Source: an uncultured Prevotellaceae bacterium (GTDB lineage: Bacteria; Bacteroidota; Bacteroidia; Bacteroidales; Bacteroidaceae). Taken from it: 40,635 nt of DNA. The position numbers and the translations under genes were made by a program. The notes under the pieces are model-generated. The model was not told the DNA's origin. It saw nothing but the letters and a program-made list of their open reading frames with translations, and did not search any database. Location: positions 1-40,635 of the forward strand of contig CALFJA010000014.1 in assembly GCA_937877605.1 (NCBI GenBank). Reading direction: 5' to 3'. Positions 16,434-24,546 of the stretch are shown piece after piece (position 1 is the first letter of the stretch; every line of letters begins with the position of its first letter).

Positions 16434-17015
16434 TTATGTATTCTTGCGGATCAGGTTCATGAACTCCTCCCTGGTCTTTGCCTGGTTGAAGGCTCCGCTG
16501 AATGCGCTTGTGGTGGTCACGGAGTGCTGCTTCTCGACACCCCGCATCTGCATGCACATGTGCTCCGCCTCGATTACGACCATGACGCCCATCGGCTCTA
16601 GGGTGCGCTGGATGCAGTCCACTATCTGTTGCGTCATGCGTTCCTGCACCTGGAGGCGGTGGCTGAATATATCCACGACGCGAGCGACCTTGCTTAGCCC
16701 TGTAATCTGGCCCTTGGGGATGTACGCCACATGGACTTTCCCGTAGAAGGGGAGCAGGTGATGTTCGCAGAGTGAGAAGAAGTCGATGTCCTTTACGATG
16801 ACCATCTGGTTGTAATTCTCCTTGAAGAGTGCATCGCGCAGCACTTGTTCTGGGTCTTGGTCGTATCCTCTGGTCAGCGCCTGCATGGCCTTTGCCACGC
16901 GGAGTGGTGTCTGTCGCAGTCCTTCACGGGTCGGGTCTTCGCCCAGGAGGCGCAGGATTTCGCGGCAGTGGTTCGACAGCTGTTCGTCAAGAGGGTTGTA
17001 TTCCGTCTGCTTCAT
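16434..17015 (-). CDS. folE: GTP cyclohydrolase I
   Basis: Converts GTP to 7,8-dihydroneopterin triphosphate, entry point to folate and queuosine. The 193-residue protein carries the zinc site Cys-83, His-86 (SLCEHHLLPF) and Cys-154 (EHMCMQMRG), plus the conserved YIPKGQITGLSKVARVV segment and the C-terminal TTSAFSGAF. Length and motifs are typical of the FolE type I enzyme. It starts 13 bp after the SPOR gene on the same strand, so both are in the tpiA operon. Confidence 0.96.
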   Translation of the reverse strand: MKQTEYNPLDEQLSNHCREILRLLGEDPTREGLRQTPLRVAKAMQALTRGYDQDPEQVLRDALFKENYNQMVIVKDIDFFSLCEHHLLPFYGKVHVAYIPKGQITGLSKVARVVDIFSHRLQVQERMTQQIVDCIQRTLEPMGVMVVIEAEHMCMQMRGVEKQHSVTTTSAFSGAFNQAKTREEFMNLIRKNT

Positions 17016-17028
17016 GGATTCGGCGGTG

Positions 17029-17616
17029 TTATTTCCGGACGCGTGCCGAGTGTTTGATGACGATGGCTGAGGGGATGCCTATGCTCTTTATCTGTTGCAT
17101 GAGCTGGTTGGCTTCCTCGATGGTGCGGCAGTTTCCTGCCTGGCATACCCAGCGCGGCGACTGGAAGTGTACGGAGGTGGGCACATTTGGCAGGCTCTTC
17201 CGGATTTTCTCCTGGATGGCGTAGGCCTGCTGCTTGGCGGCGCGTGAATTGCCGCCGGCGTAAGCCTGTACCTTGTAGCCCTGCAGGCGGGTGCTGACCT
17301 TGACCTGCTTTGTTGCCGGCTCGGTCTCGTTCACATCGTTGTCGGTGTTGTTTCCGGTCGGTTTCTTCACGGTATTGTTGTCCTGCTGCGGCTTTTGTGC
17401 CACCGTTGTGCCGGTCTTTTCCGGTGCCGGTTTGCCCGTCTTGGTTTCCTGAAGGGGCACCTTGCTGTTGACGAGGTCGTCGATTTCGCTGCTTTGCTTG
17501 ACCGTTACCGATGCGTTCTGGGTGTTTTTCTCCTGCACATGCTCCAGGAAAGTCTGGGCTGTGGCTCCTGCATGGAAGGCGGCAAGCATGAAAAGGGAAG
17601 CAAGTATCTTCTTCAT
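17029..17616 (-). CDS. SPOR-domain protein, exported
   Basis: The 195-residue protein has a signal peptide (about 1-20, ending AGATAQ), a Lys/Thr/Asn/Pro-rich linker (55-105), and a C-terminal SPOR domain (about 112-190) beginning GYKVQAYAGGNSRAAKQQA. SPOR domains bind denuded peptidoglycan glycan at division sites, so a periplasmic cell-wall role is likely. In the second half the usual VGxFRTxxEA block reads CQAGNCRTIEEA, giving two cysteines five residues apart that could form a disulfide in the periplasm. It follows tpiA by 90 bp and precedes folE by 13 bp; this order is the usual one in Bacteroidales. Confidence 0.88.
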   Translation of the reverse strand: MKKILASLFMLAAFHAGATAQTFLEHVQEKNTQNASVTVKQSSEIDDLVNSKVPLQETKTGKPAPEKTGTTVAQKPQQDNNTVKKPTGNNTDNDVNETEPATKQVKVSTRLQGYKVQAYAGGNSRAAKQQAYAIQEKIRKSLPNVPTSVHFQSPRWVCQAGNCRTIEEANQLMQQIKSIGIPSAIVIKHSARVRK

Positions 17617-17706
17617 GATGGTTTGTTTGTTGTGAAGTTATGGAATACTTGCATGGCGGCGGTTGCTTTTCTGGCAGGTTGCCGCCACGCAGTCCTTATG
17701 CGGTGG

Positions 17707-18465
17707 TTATTTCCAGGCGTCGATGATGCCCTTGAAGTCGGCCACTTTGAGCGATGCTCCGCCGATGAGTCCGCCGTCGATATCGGGCTTGGCGAAGAGT
17801 TCGGGGGCGTTGCTTGCCTTGCAGCTGCCGCCGTAGAGGATGGTGGTGTCGTCTGCCACGGCCTCGCCATAGCGCTGTGCGATGATGCTGCGGATGTAAG
17901 CGTGGATTTCTTCGGCCTGCTCTGCGGTTGCGGTCTTGCCTGTTCCGATGGCCCAGATGGGCTCGTAGGCGATGACGATGTTGCGGAAGTCGGTTTCGTC
18001 GAGGTTAAAGACGCTGCCTTCGAGTTCTGCCTTCACCACTTCGTTTTGTTTGTCGGCTTCGCGTTCTTCAAGGCTTTCGCCGATGCAGAAGATGACCTTG
18101 AGGCCGTTTTTCAGTGCGAGGAGCACCTTCTCCTTGAGGATTTCGGGTGTTTCTGCGTAGTATCCGCGGCGCTCGGAGTGTCCGAGGATGACATAGTCGG
18201 CACCTGTCGACTTCACCATTTCGGCACTAACTTCGCCCGTGTAGGCTCCTTTCTCCTTGTCGGCGCAGTTCTCTGTTCCCAGTCCTACCAGTTGCTTGTC
18301 GATGACCTGAGCCACCGATGCGAGGTGGATGAAGGGGGTGCAGATGACAACATCGCAGTTGGGCTTGTCTGCGTTGAGTGCTTCGTTGATGTCTTTGGCC
18401 AGTTGTACGCCTTCTTGCAGGTTGAGGTTCATTTTCCAGTTGCCTGCTACGATTTTCTTTCTCAT
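17707..18465 (-). CDS. tpiA: Triosephosphate isomerase (in frame with the upstream membrane protein)
   Basis: Interconverts dihydroxyacetone phosphate and glyceraldehyde 3-phosphate in glycolysis. Counted from the ATG at 18465 the product is 252 residues, the normal length, with all catalytic residues: Asn-9 and Lys-11 (GNWKMN), His-96 (ILGHSERR), Glu-168 (YEPIWAIGTG) and the YGGS/GGASL phosphate-binding loops. The leader before this ATG is A-rich, like normal leaders of this genome. However, the frame is open without a stop through the upstream gene to 19773, so the enzyme may also, or only, be made as the C-terminal part of a 688-residue membrane fusion. Which product is made cannot be decided from sequence. 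Confidence 0.95.
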   Translation of the reverse strand: MRKKIVAGNWKMNLNLQEGVQLAKDINEALNADKPNCDVVICTPFIHLASVAQVIDKQLVGLGTENCADKEKGAYTGEVSAEMVKSTGADYVILGHSERRGYYAETPEILKEKVLLALKNGLKVIFCIGESLEEREADKQNEVVKAELEGSVFNLDETDFRNIVIAYEPIWAIGTGKTATAEQAEEIHAYIRSIIAQRYGEAVADDTTILYGGSCKASNAPELFAKPDIDGGLIGGASLKVADFKGIIDAWK

Positions 18466-19773
18466 AGTTTTTTCTGTGTTGTTTTGTTGTTTATGGTTGT
18501 TGTCAGTGTTTTTCCTGTGGAAGAACCGAGTCCACTGCCATAGGTGGTCGGCTATGGTGAGGAGTGTCAGGGGCAGGAGGAACCAGAGCAGCAGTTGGAT
18601 GATTTTCCTTGTGTTGCCGATTGTTGCCGGCTGGAGCACGGCATCGGGGGCTTGGTTTCGGTCCGCTGTCCTGACGACGGGCAGCCGGTTGTGGCTCCAC
18701 TTGTTCAGTACGGTGCCGCTCTTGAGTAGGAGTAGGCCCGGATTGGAGCGTATGATGGTCTTCAGTGTGGTCTCGTCGGTGGTGGCGAAGGGGTATTCCG
18801 CACCTGTGTCTTCCTGCCACTGGGCTACAGCCTCGGGGCTGCTGGCGGTCAGGCAGAGGAAGTTGTAGTTCCGTTGGCGGGCGTATTGGCAGATGTCGTC
18901 AATCTCTCCGAAGTGCTCGCGGCTGGCATTCTCCAGGTGTGGGGACACCAGCAGGAAGGTGTAGGACGGGTCGTTGAGTATGCTGTCGGTCAGGTCCTCG
19001 CCGCTTTGCTGGTCAACGATGGTGAAATCGTGTATGGGTGGCACATAGCCCTTGCTTGTCTGGCGGGTCTTGCGGTCGACATACTGCCAGGTGGAGTCGG
19101 GGTATTCCTCGAGCGTGAACTCCTTTTGGATGCCGTCCTTCTCCATGATGAAGGTGGTTTCGTACTGCGGTGGCTGCTTCCCTTCGGGCATTTGCATGAG
19201 CTGCGGCAGGTTGTTCCCGATGCGGTAGGGGCGGAAGTCGAACATGGGCAGGGCGTAGAGGCTCCAGCCTGCAATGATGAGGATGAAGAGGAGGGTGTAG
19301 TTCGTCACAATCCACTGGCTTGCCTGTGAGATGAGCCTTTCCTGTTTGGTGGCGTTCAGGGCCAGATAGACGGCCATGGCGAGCAGTACCAGGTTTTTCA
19401 GCAGTGTCTGCCAGTTGGTCAGCCTGATGGCGTCGCCGAAGCATCCGCAGTCGCTGATGGGATTGAAAACGGCGAGCCAGAGCGTGATGAGGGTCATTAC
19501 GGTCAGGAAAGCGAGTGTGAAGCGTGCCGTCTGCCGGCGCTGAATGGCGAAGAGCAGCATCACACCGAGGATGAACTCCGTGGCGGCTATGGCCACGGCG
19601 AGTGTCAGTGCGAGCCAGTCGGGCAGCGCATAGATGCCGGCTGCGTGGGCGTAGTCGGTTATCTTGTACTGCGTGCCGAGCGGGTCGACGGCCTTGACAA
19701 ATCCGCTGAAGATGAATGTCAGTGCCAGGACAATGCGGCAGGCATAGAGTGCGATGGTTCTTATGCTGGCCAT
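18466..19773 (-). CDS. BT_3928-type DoxX/MauE membrane protein, lacking its own stop codon
   Basis: Residues 1-436 of a 688-codon frame that continues into tpiA (stop at 17707). Five TM helices (about 6-27, 52-75, 84-101, 122-139, 157-178) form a DoxX/MauE-like domain containing CGCFG. A soluble thioredoxin-like domain follows (about 240-400) without a CxxC motif, then a sixth helix (about 405-425) and the basic stretch RFFHRKN. With N-in topology the soluble domain is periplasmic and the C-terminus cytoplasmic. The last 15 residues before the TIM methionine are Asn/Gln/Lys-rich and read like a translated leader. The family is normally a separate gene just before tpiA. It starts 9 bp after DUF1599. 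An indel, real or a sequencing error, that removed the stop would explain the fusion. Confidence 0.85.
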
Positions 19774-19782
19774 GGGCTGGTC

Positions 19783-20328
19783 TTATTCCTTGAGTTTGAT
19801 GGCTCCGAACACTGCGTAGTTGATAATGTCCATGTAGTTGGCGTCGATTCCTTCCGAGACGAGGGTGCCGCCCTCGAGGTCTTCAATCTCTTTTATGCGC
19901 TGGAGCTTGGTCAGTATGAAGTCGGTATAGCTGCTCACGCGCATCCCGCGCCAGGCTTCGTCATAGTCATGGTTCTTCTTTATCATGAGCTGCAGGGCGT
20001 TCTGAGCCTGTTCGTCGTAGAGTCGCAGCGCCTCGTCGGGCGTTGTGTCAACGGTATCTGCAAAGCCTTTCTCAATCTGGATGAGCCCGACGATGCCGTA
20101 GTTGATGAGCGCGATGAACTCGGGGCGGATGCCTTCGCCCACGAGCGAGGTCTTCTTTATTTCCAGCGAGCGTATGCGCTTGGCCTTGATGAACAGCTGG
20201 TCGGTGAGCGACGAGGGGCGGAGCATGCGCCAGGAGGCACCGTAGTCGTGCAGTTTCTGGCTGAACAGCGTCCGGCATTCATGCATCACATCGGCAAATT
20301 GTTTCTCGGTTTTTGGAAAGTCGGCCAT
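19783..20328 (-). CDS. DUF1599 protein with two tandem domain copies
   Basis: The 181-residue protein contains two copies of a 65-70 residue unit: KLHDYGASWRMLR ... EGIRPEFIALINYGIVGLIQIE and KNHDYDEAWRGMR ... EGIDANYMDIINYAVFGAIKLK. This is the DUF1599 pattern, which has been linked to nucleotide-modification proteins, but the cellular function here is unknown to me. The HDY ... INY residues kept in both copies are candidates for ligand or metal binding. The frame is open to 20370, but the promoter -7 box lies at 20375-20382, so transcription would start at about 20369, at or inside any longer version. The ATG at 20328 (MADFPKTEKQ) is therefore preferred. First gene of the tpiA-folE-xthA operon. 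Confidence 0.88.
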   Translation of the reverse strand: MADFPKTEKQFADVMHECRTLFSQKLHDYGASWRMLRPSSLTDQLFIKAKRIRSLEIKKTSLVGEGIRPEFIALINYGIVGLIQIEKGFADTVDTTPDEALRLYDEQAQNALQLMIKKNHDYDEAWRGMRVSSYTDFILTKLQRIKEIEDLEGGTLVSEGIDANYMDIINYAVFGAIKLKE

Positions 20329-20374
20329 TGGGTTGTCCTTTCTATGCTTGTAGTTGCTTTCTTTTTTCAATTTG

Positions 20375-20406
20375 CAAAAGTAACGATTCCCCCCGAAACG
20401 CCCAAC
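20375..20406 (-). promoter_or_regulatory. Promoter for DUF1599-tpiA-folE-xthA operon
   Basis: On the minus strand GTTG (20403-20406), 20 bp, TACTTTTG (20375-20382). It has the same -33 variant, spacer and -7 box as the dnaE promoter. Confidence 0.65.
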
Positions 20407-20689
20407 TTTTTCGGCCGTTCAAATTGGAAATTTGATTTTTCTTAAGATTTCAGGCGGCAGACCGAAGCGGCGAAACAATGGGACCGCTCCTGTCGGTACG
20501 CTTGAAACGGTAAAAATATGTTACAATAATCCTGTCCGTTTTTTCGATGTTTCCAGCGCGGAAATGTCGCTTTTGACGGCTTGCTTGGTTGCACAAATGT
20601 GGTGTTTTGTGCGGTTTTGACGCCGGTTTTCCATGTTTTTGCCCGTCAGAGGGGCGTTTTTGCCGTATGGGAGGGTGGTAGTCGTCCTG

Positions 20690-20728
20690 CGTCTGGAGCC
20701 CAGACGCAGGATAAAAGAGCCTCAGTTG
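20690..20728 (+). repeat. 22-bp-period palindrome array, locus C (two units)
   Basis: CGTCTGGAGCCCAGACG at 20690-20706 is a perfect 7-bp stem with a 3-nt loop, and TAAAAGAGCCTCAGTTG begins exactly 22 bp later at 20712. The second unit keeps the core and the CAGTTG right arm found in all five loci. Confidence 0.55.
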
Positions 20729-20854
20729 GATTGCGGGAAGATGGCAAAATTGTTGCGCTTGGCGCTAACTTACTGCCCAATAGTAAGTTATGCTTTTTAT
20801 GCGAGAATCGCTTATTTGTGCCCGATGGGCGTCCCGTTCGGGAAAAATGGGCTG

Positions 20855-20900
20855 GAAATGTTAAAAAACAGCCCTTTTTTCCTCCAAAAACTTTACAAAG
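20855..20900 (+). repeat. 46-bp dispersed element, copy 2
   Basis: GAAATGTTAA, variable, TTTTTTCCTC, variable, CTTTACAAAG. It shares three blocks of 9-10 bp with the copy at 7809-7854 in the same order and with the same total length. It lies about 130 bp after array C; copy 1 lies about 130 bp after array A. Confidence 0.6.
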
Positions 20901-21157
20901 GCTGCATTACGGGATGAATCCCGACGAATCGTCATTTTTTGACCATTTCATCGGCATTATTCTTTATTTTCGCCTTGTCTGTGCTAGACCAGTTTGCCGG
21001 CCGTGCCCAGTTCCATATAGTGCAGCGCCCATTCAATAGGTGGACAGATGCCCCACAGGGGAACAGCAAAATGGCTATATTTTACAAATAGTCCTTAATA
21101 TTTCCACAAATTCACATTGCTTTCGGCCGAAAACATCGTGTTTCGGAGAATTTTTTA

Positions 21158-21165
21158 TACTTTTG
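21158..21165 (+). promoter_or_regulatory. -7 box for cca
   Basis: TACTTTTG matches TAnnTTTG and lies 18 bp before the cca ATG. No TTTG is found 19-20 bp upstream, so the -33 element is weak or absent. Confidence 0.5.
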
Positions 21166-21183
21166 CAGTGCACATTTACCGCT

Positions 21184-22644
21184 ATGAAGCTATTCACCGA
21201 TGCCGAACTTGCCCAGATGCTGGGCGTTGCTCCCTTCCCGCTTATTGGCCAGGTGGCCGACGAACTGGGCATGGAATGCTATGTGGTGGGCGGCTATGTG
21301 CGTGACATTTTCCTGGAGCGGCCTTCGGACGACATTGATGTGGTCGTGGTGGGCAGCGGCATCCGCATGGCCGAGGCACTGAAGGAGCGTCTTGGAAAGC
21401 GTGCGCATCTGTCGGTATTCCGTAATTTCGGCACTGCGCAGGTGCACTACGGGAAGTATGAGATGGAGTTTGTCGGCGCCCGTAAGGAGAGCTATCACCG
21501 CGAGAGCAGGAAGCCCATTGTGGAGGACGGCACGCTGGAGGACGACCAGAACCGCCGCGACTTCACCATCAACGCCATGGCCGTCTGCCTGAACAGCGGC
21601 CGCTACGGCGAGCTGGTGGATCCCTTCGACGGGCTGGGCGACCTGGAGGACGGTATTATCCGCACGCCGCTCGACCCCGACATCACCTTCAGCGACGACC
21701 CGTTGCGCATGCTTCGGTGCGTCCGCTTCGCCACGCAGCTGAACTTCTACATTGACGATGAGACCTTCGATGCCCTCGGACGCAATGCCGAGCGCCTGAA
21801 AATAGTCAGCGGAGAGCGGATTGCCGACGAGATGAACAAGATTATGTCGGCTCCCCATCCCAGCGTGGGCTTCGACTATCTGCACCGCTCCGGCCTGCTG
21901 GCACTCATCCTGCCGGAACTCACGGCGCTGGATATCGTCGAGACACGCAACGGCAAAGCCCACAAGAACAACTTCTACCACACACTCGAGGTGCTGGAAA
22001 ACGTATGCCGCAAGTCGGACAACCTCTGGCTGCGCTGGGCTGCACTGATGCACGACATCGGCAAGCCGCGCAGCAAACGGTGGGACCCTCTGCAGGGATG
22101 GACCTTCCACAACCACAACTACATCGGTGCGCAGATGGTGCCGCAGGTGTTCCGCCGCATGAAGCAACCCATGGACCAGAAGATGAAGTATGTGCAGAAA
22201 CTGGTCGATTTGCACATGCGTCCCATCGTCATTGCCGACGAGGAGGTGACCGACAGTGCCGTGCGGCGATTGATGAACGATGCCGGCGACGACATAGAGG
22301 ACCTCATGCTGCTCTGCGAGGCCGACATAACCAGCAAGAACCAGCAGCGCAAACAGCGTTTCCTGGACAATTTCCGCCTGGTGCGCGAGAAACTGAAGGA
22401 CATCAAGGAGAAGGATTGGAGGCGACTGCTGCAGCCCGTCATCGACGGAACGGAGATAATGAGGATGTTCGACCTCCCGCAAAGCGCGGTCGTCGGCGAA
22501 CTGAAGAACTGCATGAAAGAGGCTGTGCTGGACAACAAGGTGCCCAACGAGCGCGAGCCGCTGCTGGAGTTGCTCCGCCAGAAAGCCCGTGAATTGGGCC
22601 TTGAGGAGCAGCCGCCCGTGCCATCGGAACCTGGGAACGAATAG
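21184..22644 (+). CDS. cca: CCA-adding-type tRNA nucleotidyltransferase with HD domain
   Basis: Class II nucleotidyltransferase that adds or repairs the 3' CCA of tRNA. The 486-residue protein has GGYVRD (residues 36-41) and the metal-binding Asp-50/Asp-52 (DDIDVVV), the RRDFTINAMA motif, the DPLRMLRCVRFA motif, and an HD domain with His-290/Asp-291 (HDIGKP) followed by HNHNYIGAQM. It may be a full CCA enzyme or a poly(A) polymerase-like relative; the motifs seen do not exclude the latter. The frame is open to 21040, but the ATG at 21184 follows a -7 box at 21158 and matches the family start. It appears to be a single-gene unit. Confidence 0.92.
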   Translation: MKLFTDAELAQMLGVAPFPLIGQVADELGMECYVVGGYVRDIFLERPSDDIDVVVVGSGIRMAEALKERLGKRAHLSVFRNFGTAQVHYGKYEMEFVGARKESYHRESRKPIVEDGTLEDDQNRRDFTINAMAVCLNSGRYGELVDPFDGLGDLEDGIIRTPLDPDITFSDDPLRMLRCVRFATQLNFYIDDETFDALGRNAERLKIVSGERIADEMNKIMSAPHPSVGFDYLHRSGLLALILPELTALDIVETRNGKAHKNNFYHTLEVLENVCRKSDNLWLRWAALMHDIGKPRSKRWDPLQGWTFHNHNYIGAQMVPQVFRRMKQPMDQKMKYVQKLVDLHMRPIVIADEEVTDSAVRRLMNDAGDDIEDLMLLCEADITSKNQQRKQRFLDNFRLVREKLKDIKEKDWRRLLQPVIDGTEIMRMFDLPQSAVVGELKNCMKEAVLDNKVPNEREPLLELLRQKARELGLEEQPPVPSEPGNE

Positions 22645-22865
22645 TCCGCTTGCTTCCTTTTCCGACGCCTTGGAGTGGAAAGAAAAGCACGATTCGGAGC
22701 CGTCGCTTGCTCCATAACTGAGAAATTTACCTTCCGTAGAATCGATTTTTTACCATCGAAGCGCCTCTCGGCCGCAAATAACGCCAAATTTTGAAAGTTT
22801 GCACAAGTTGTTGACAATCAGCATTTTGCGCAGATTTACGGTCTGACTTCCCTGCGGTCGTTTTC

Positions 22866-22926
22866 CGTCTGGGGCCTAAACGGAATGCGTTTGGGCCCCA
22901 GTTGCACTGCGAAAGGGCGGCTCTTG
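22866..22926 (+). repeat. 22-bp-period palindrome array, locus D (two clear units, one degenerate)
   Basis: CGTCTGGGGCCTAAACG at 22866, CGTTTGGGCCCCAGTTG at 22888 and the degenerate CGAAAGGGCGGCTCTTG at 22910, each 22 bp apart, with spacers GAATG and CACTG. The sequence CGTTTTCC just before the first unit is shared with locus B. Confidence 0.65.
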
Positions 22927-23246
22927 CCGTACGAAACAGTAGGTTTTGGAAACAATTAGACGGATAGACACCGTCATAATACCCCTACTCCCTCTTATCT
23001 TAAGAGAGGAAAAAGTGCCAACAACTCCATTTTAACATTTAGATTACCGAAAAATCCGGGTCGTTTTTCGGGGTGCCTGCGTCGTTTCGCTGGAGCAAAT
23101 TATCGGCTACCGCGCACAAACTCCTTTCCGACAGCAATTTATGCCTTTTTGCAACTCCGCCTACCGAAAATGCTTGTCACTCCCAAATAATCAATAATAA
23201 ATGTTAAATCTTTATTCCCGTTCCGTCCGTTTTGCGTCATAATGCT

Positions 23247-23254
23247 TACTTTTG
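23247..23254 (+). promoter_or_regulatory. -7 box for the RND efflux operon
   Basis: TACTTTTG matches TAnnTTTG. A TTTG lies at 23231 but the 12-bp spacer is too short, so the -33 element looks poor, which may mean the operon is weakly expressed or needs an activator. The leader to the ATG at 23338 is about 75 nt. Confidence 0.5.
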
Positions 23255-23276
23255 CACCTCGTAAAAATTGTCCGTG

Positions 23277-23312
23277 CGCGCTCGCACAAAAGAACGCGCT
23301 CGCACAAAAGAA
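23277..23312 (+). repeat. Perfect 18-bp tandem duplication in the efflux leader
   Basis: The unit CGCGCTCGCACAAAAGAA occurs at 23277-23294 and again at 23295-23312 without a mismatch. It lies between the -7 box and the start codon, so it is in the transcribed leader. Confidence 0.9.
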
Positions 23313-23337
23313 GAAAATCAATAAAAACACCATCAAT

Positions 23338-24528
23338 ATGAAAATCAGACAAATGCTCATCGTGGCTGTATTGACAGCCCTCACAGTATCCTGCGGCAAG
23401 AAAGGCGGTATGAACTTCGGCGACAACGAGTTCCCCGTAGAGACAGTTGCCTCGAAGGATGCCTCCATGCAGACCACCTATCCTGCCATCATCAAGGGTG
23501 TGCAGGATGTTGAAATCCGTCCGAAGATATCCGGTTTCATCACTCGCGTGTGCGTTAAGGAAGGCCAGACCGTGGGTGCCGGCCAGCTGCTTTTCGTCAT
23601 CGACAATGCCACTTACCAGGCCGCAGTGCGTCAGGCCCAGGCAGCCGTGAATACGGCGAAGGCCCAGCTCAACACCGCCAAGCTCACCTACGAGAACAAT
23701 CTCTCGCTCTTCGAGAAGAATGTGATAGGCCAGTTCGAGCTCACCTCGGCCCAGAACAACTACCAGACTGCCCAGGCTCAGGTGGCTCAGGCCCAGGCAG
23801 CCCTTGCCTCTGCCCAGGAAACGCTCGGCTTCTGCTATGTGAAGAGCCCCGCTGCGGGCGTCGTGGGCAACCTCCCCTTCAAGCAGGGAGCACTCGTGAG
23901 CGCCTCCAGCCAGGAGCCCCTCACCACCGTCTCCAACATCAGCACCATGGAAGTGTACTTCTCCATGACCGAGAAAGATGTCCTGGAGATGACAAAAACA
24001 CAGGGAACGCTGGACGCTGCCGTTAAATCCATACCCACCGTGAAGCTCCAGTTGGCCGACGGTACTATCTACAACCACCCGGGAGAGGTGACCAAAGTCA
24101 GCGGCGTGATCGACGCCAACACCGGTTCCGTGCAGATGATAGCCCGCTTCCCCAATCCGGAGCGGCTGCTCAAGAGCGGCGGTTCAGGCTCCATCGTGCT
24201 GCCCTACACCAGCAGCAACGCCATCATCATCCCGCAGTCGGTTGTCTCCGAGGTGCAGGACAAGCGTTTCGTCTACCTTGTGGGCAAGGACAACAAGGTG
24301 AAATACACCGAGATAAAGGTAGACCCGCAGAACGACGGCGACACCTTCGTGGTGACGGAAGGCATGAAAGTGGGCGACAGGTATGTCAGCCACGGCATCA
24401 CCAAACTGACCGACGGAATGGAAATCAAGCCCATCACCGAGGCACAATACCAGAAAAAGATAAAGGAAGCAGAGCAACTTGGCAAGAACCAGGACTCCCC
24501 CTCGGGATTCGCCGGAGCCATGAAATAA
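23338..24528 (+). CDS. RND efflux periplasmic adaptor lipoprotein (AcrA/MexA family)
   Basis: Links the inner-membrane pump to the outer-membrane channel. The 396-residue protein has a lipoprotein signal (Cys-19 after LTALTVS), a biotinyl-lipoyl-like half (VEIRPKISGFITRVCVKEGQTV), an Ala/Gln-rich alpha-helical hairpin (about residues 95-160 with NTAKAQL and AQAQVAQAQAAL), the second lipoyl half (KSPAAGVVGNL), a beta barrel and a membrane-proximal domain. The frame is open to 23242, but that region contains the -7 box and the leader duplication, and only the ATG at 23338 starts at the signal peptide. First gene of a three-gene efflux operon; 18 bp to the next gene. Confidence 0.94.
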   Translation: MKIRQMLIVAVLTALTVSCGKKGGMNFGDNEFPVETVASKDASMQTTYPAIIKGVQDVEIRPKISGFITRVCVKEGQTVGAGQLLFVIDNATYQAAVRQAQAAVNTAKAQLNTAKLTYENNLSLFEKNVIGQFELTSAQNNYQTAQAQVAQAQAALASAQETLGFCYVKSPAAGVVGNLPFKQGALVSASSQEPLTTVSNISTMEVYFSMTEKDVLEMTKTQGTLDAAVKSIPTVKLQLADGTIYNHPGEVTKVSGVIDANTGSVQMIARFPNPERLLKSGGSGSIVLPYTSSNAIIIPQSVVSEVQDKRFVYLVGKDNKVKYTEIKVDPQNDGDTFVVTEGMKVGDRYVSHGITKLTDGMEIKPITEAQYQKKIKEAEQLGKNQDSPSGFAGAMK

Positions 24529-24546
24529 TACAAATACCCTACGACA

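Larger units (their letters stand above)
20329..21183. other. 855-bp divergent gap between DUF1599 and cca
   Basis: The longest gap in the window. It holds the DUF1599 promoter (20375-20406), an inverted repeat GCACAAA / TTTGTGC (20591-20612), a palindrome array (20690-20728), a 46-bp dispersed element (20855-20900), a small hairpin CGGGAT / ATCCCG (20910-20923) and the cca -7 box (21158-21165). Open frames of 60-150 codons in it have no recognisable content. Confidence 0.65.
22645..23337. other. 693-bp gap between cca and the efflux operon
   Basis: No credible gene, and no regulator gene for the efflux operon. It holds a palindrome array (22866-22926), a small hairpin CTCTTA / TAAGAG (22991-23005), an inverted partial match to the dispersed element (GAGGAAAAA ... 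TTAACATTT, about 23005-23039), an AAATGTTAA motif (23199-23207), the efflux -7 box (23247-23254) and an 18-bp tandem duplication in the leader. Confidence 0.65.

Noticed and set aside
15763..16557. Longer start for the lipoprotein gene and other N-terminal extensions (23242, 33794, 37145, 12055, 13268, 14325, 21040, 5113)
   Set aside because: Signal peptides, family N-termini, overlap with upstream genes or the position of -7 boxes favour the internal ATGs given in the feature list.
20432..21039. Small genes in the DUF1599-cca gap (open frames at 20432-20620, 20581-21039, 20633-20917)
   Set aside because: No promoter or recognisable protein content, and they run through the palindrome array and the dispersed element, as expected for chance frames in a gap.
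22650..22700. Terminator after cca
   Set aside because: The arms around CTTTTCC / GGAAAG pair with several mismatches and no T-run follows.
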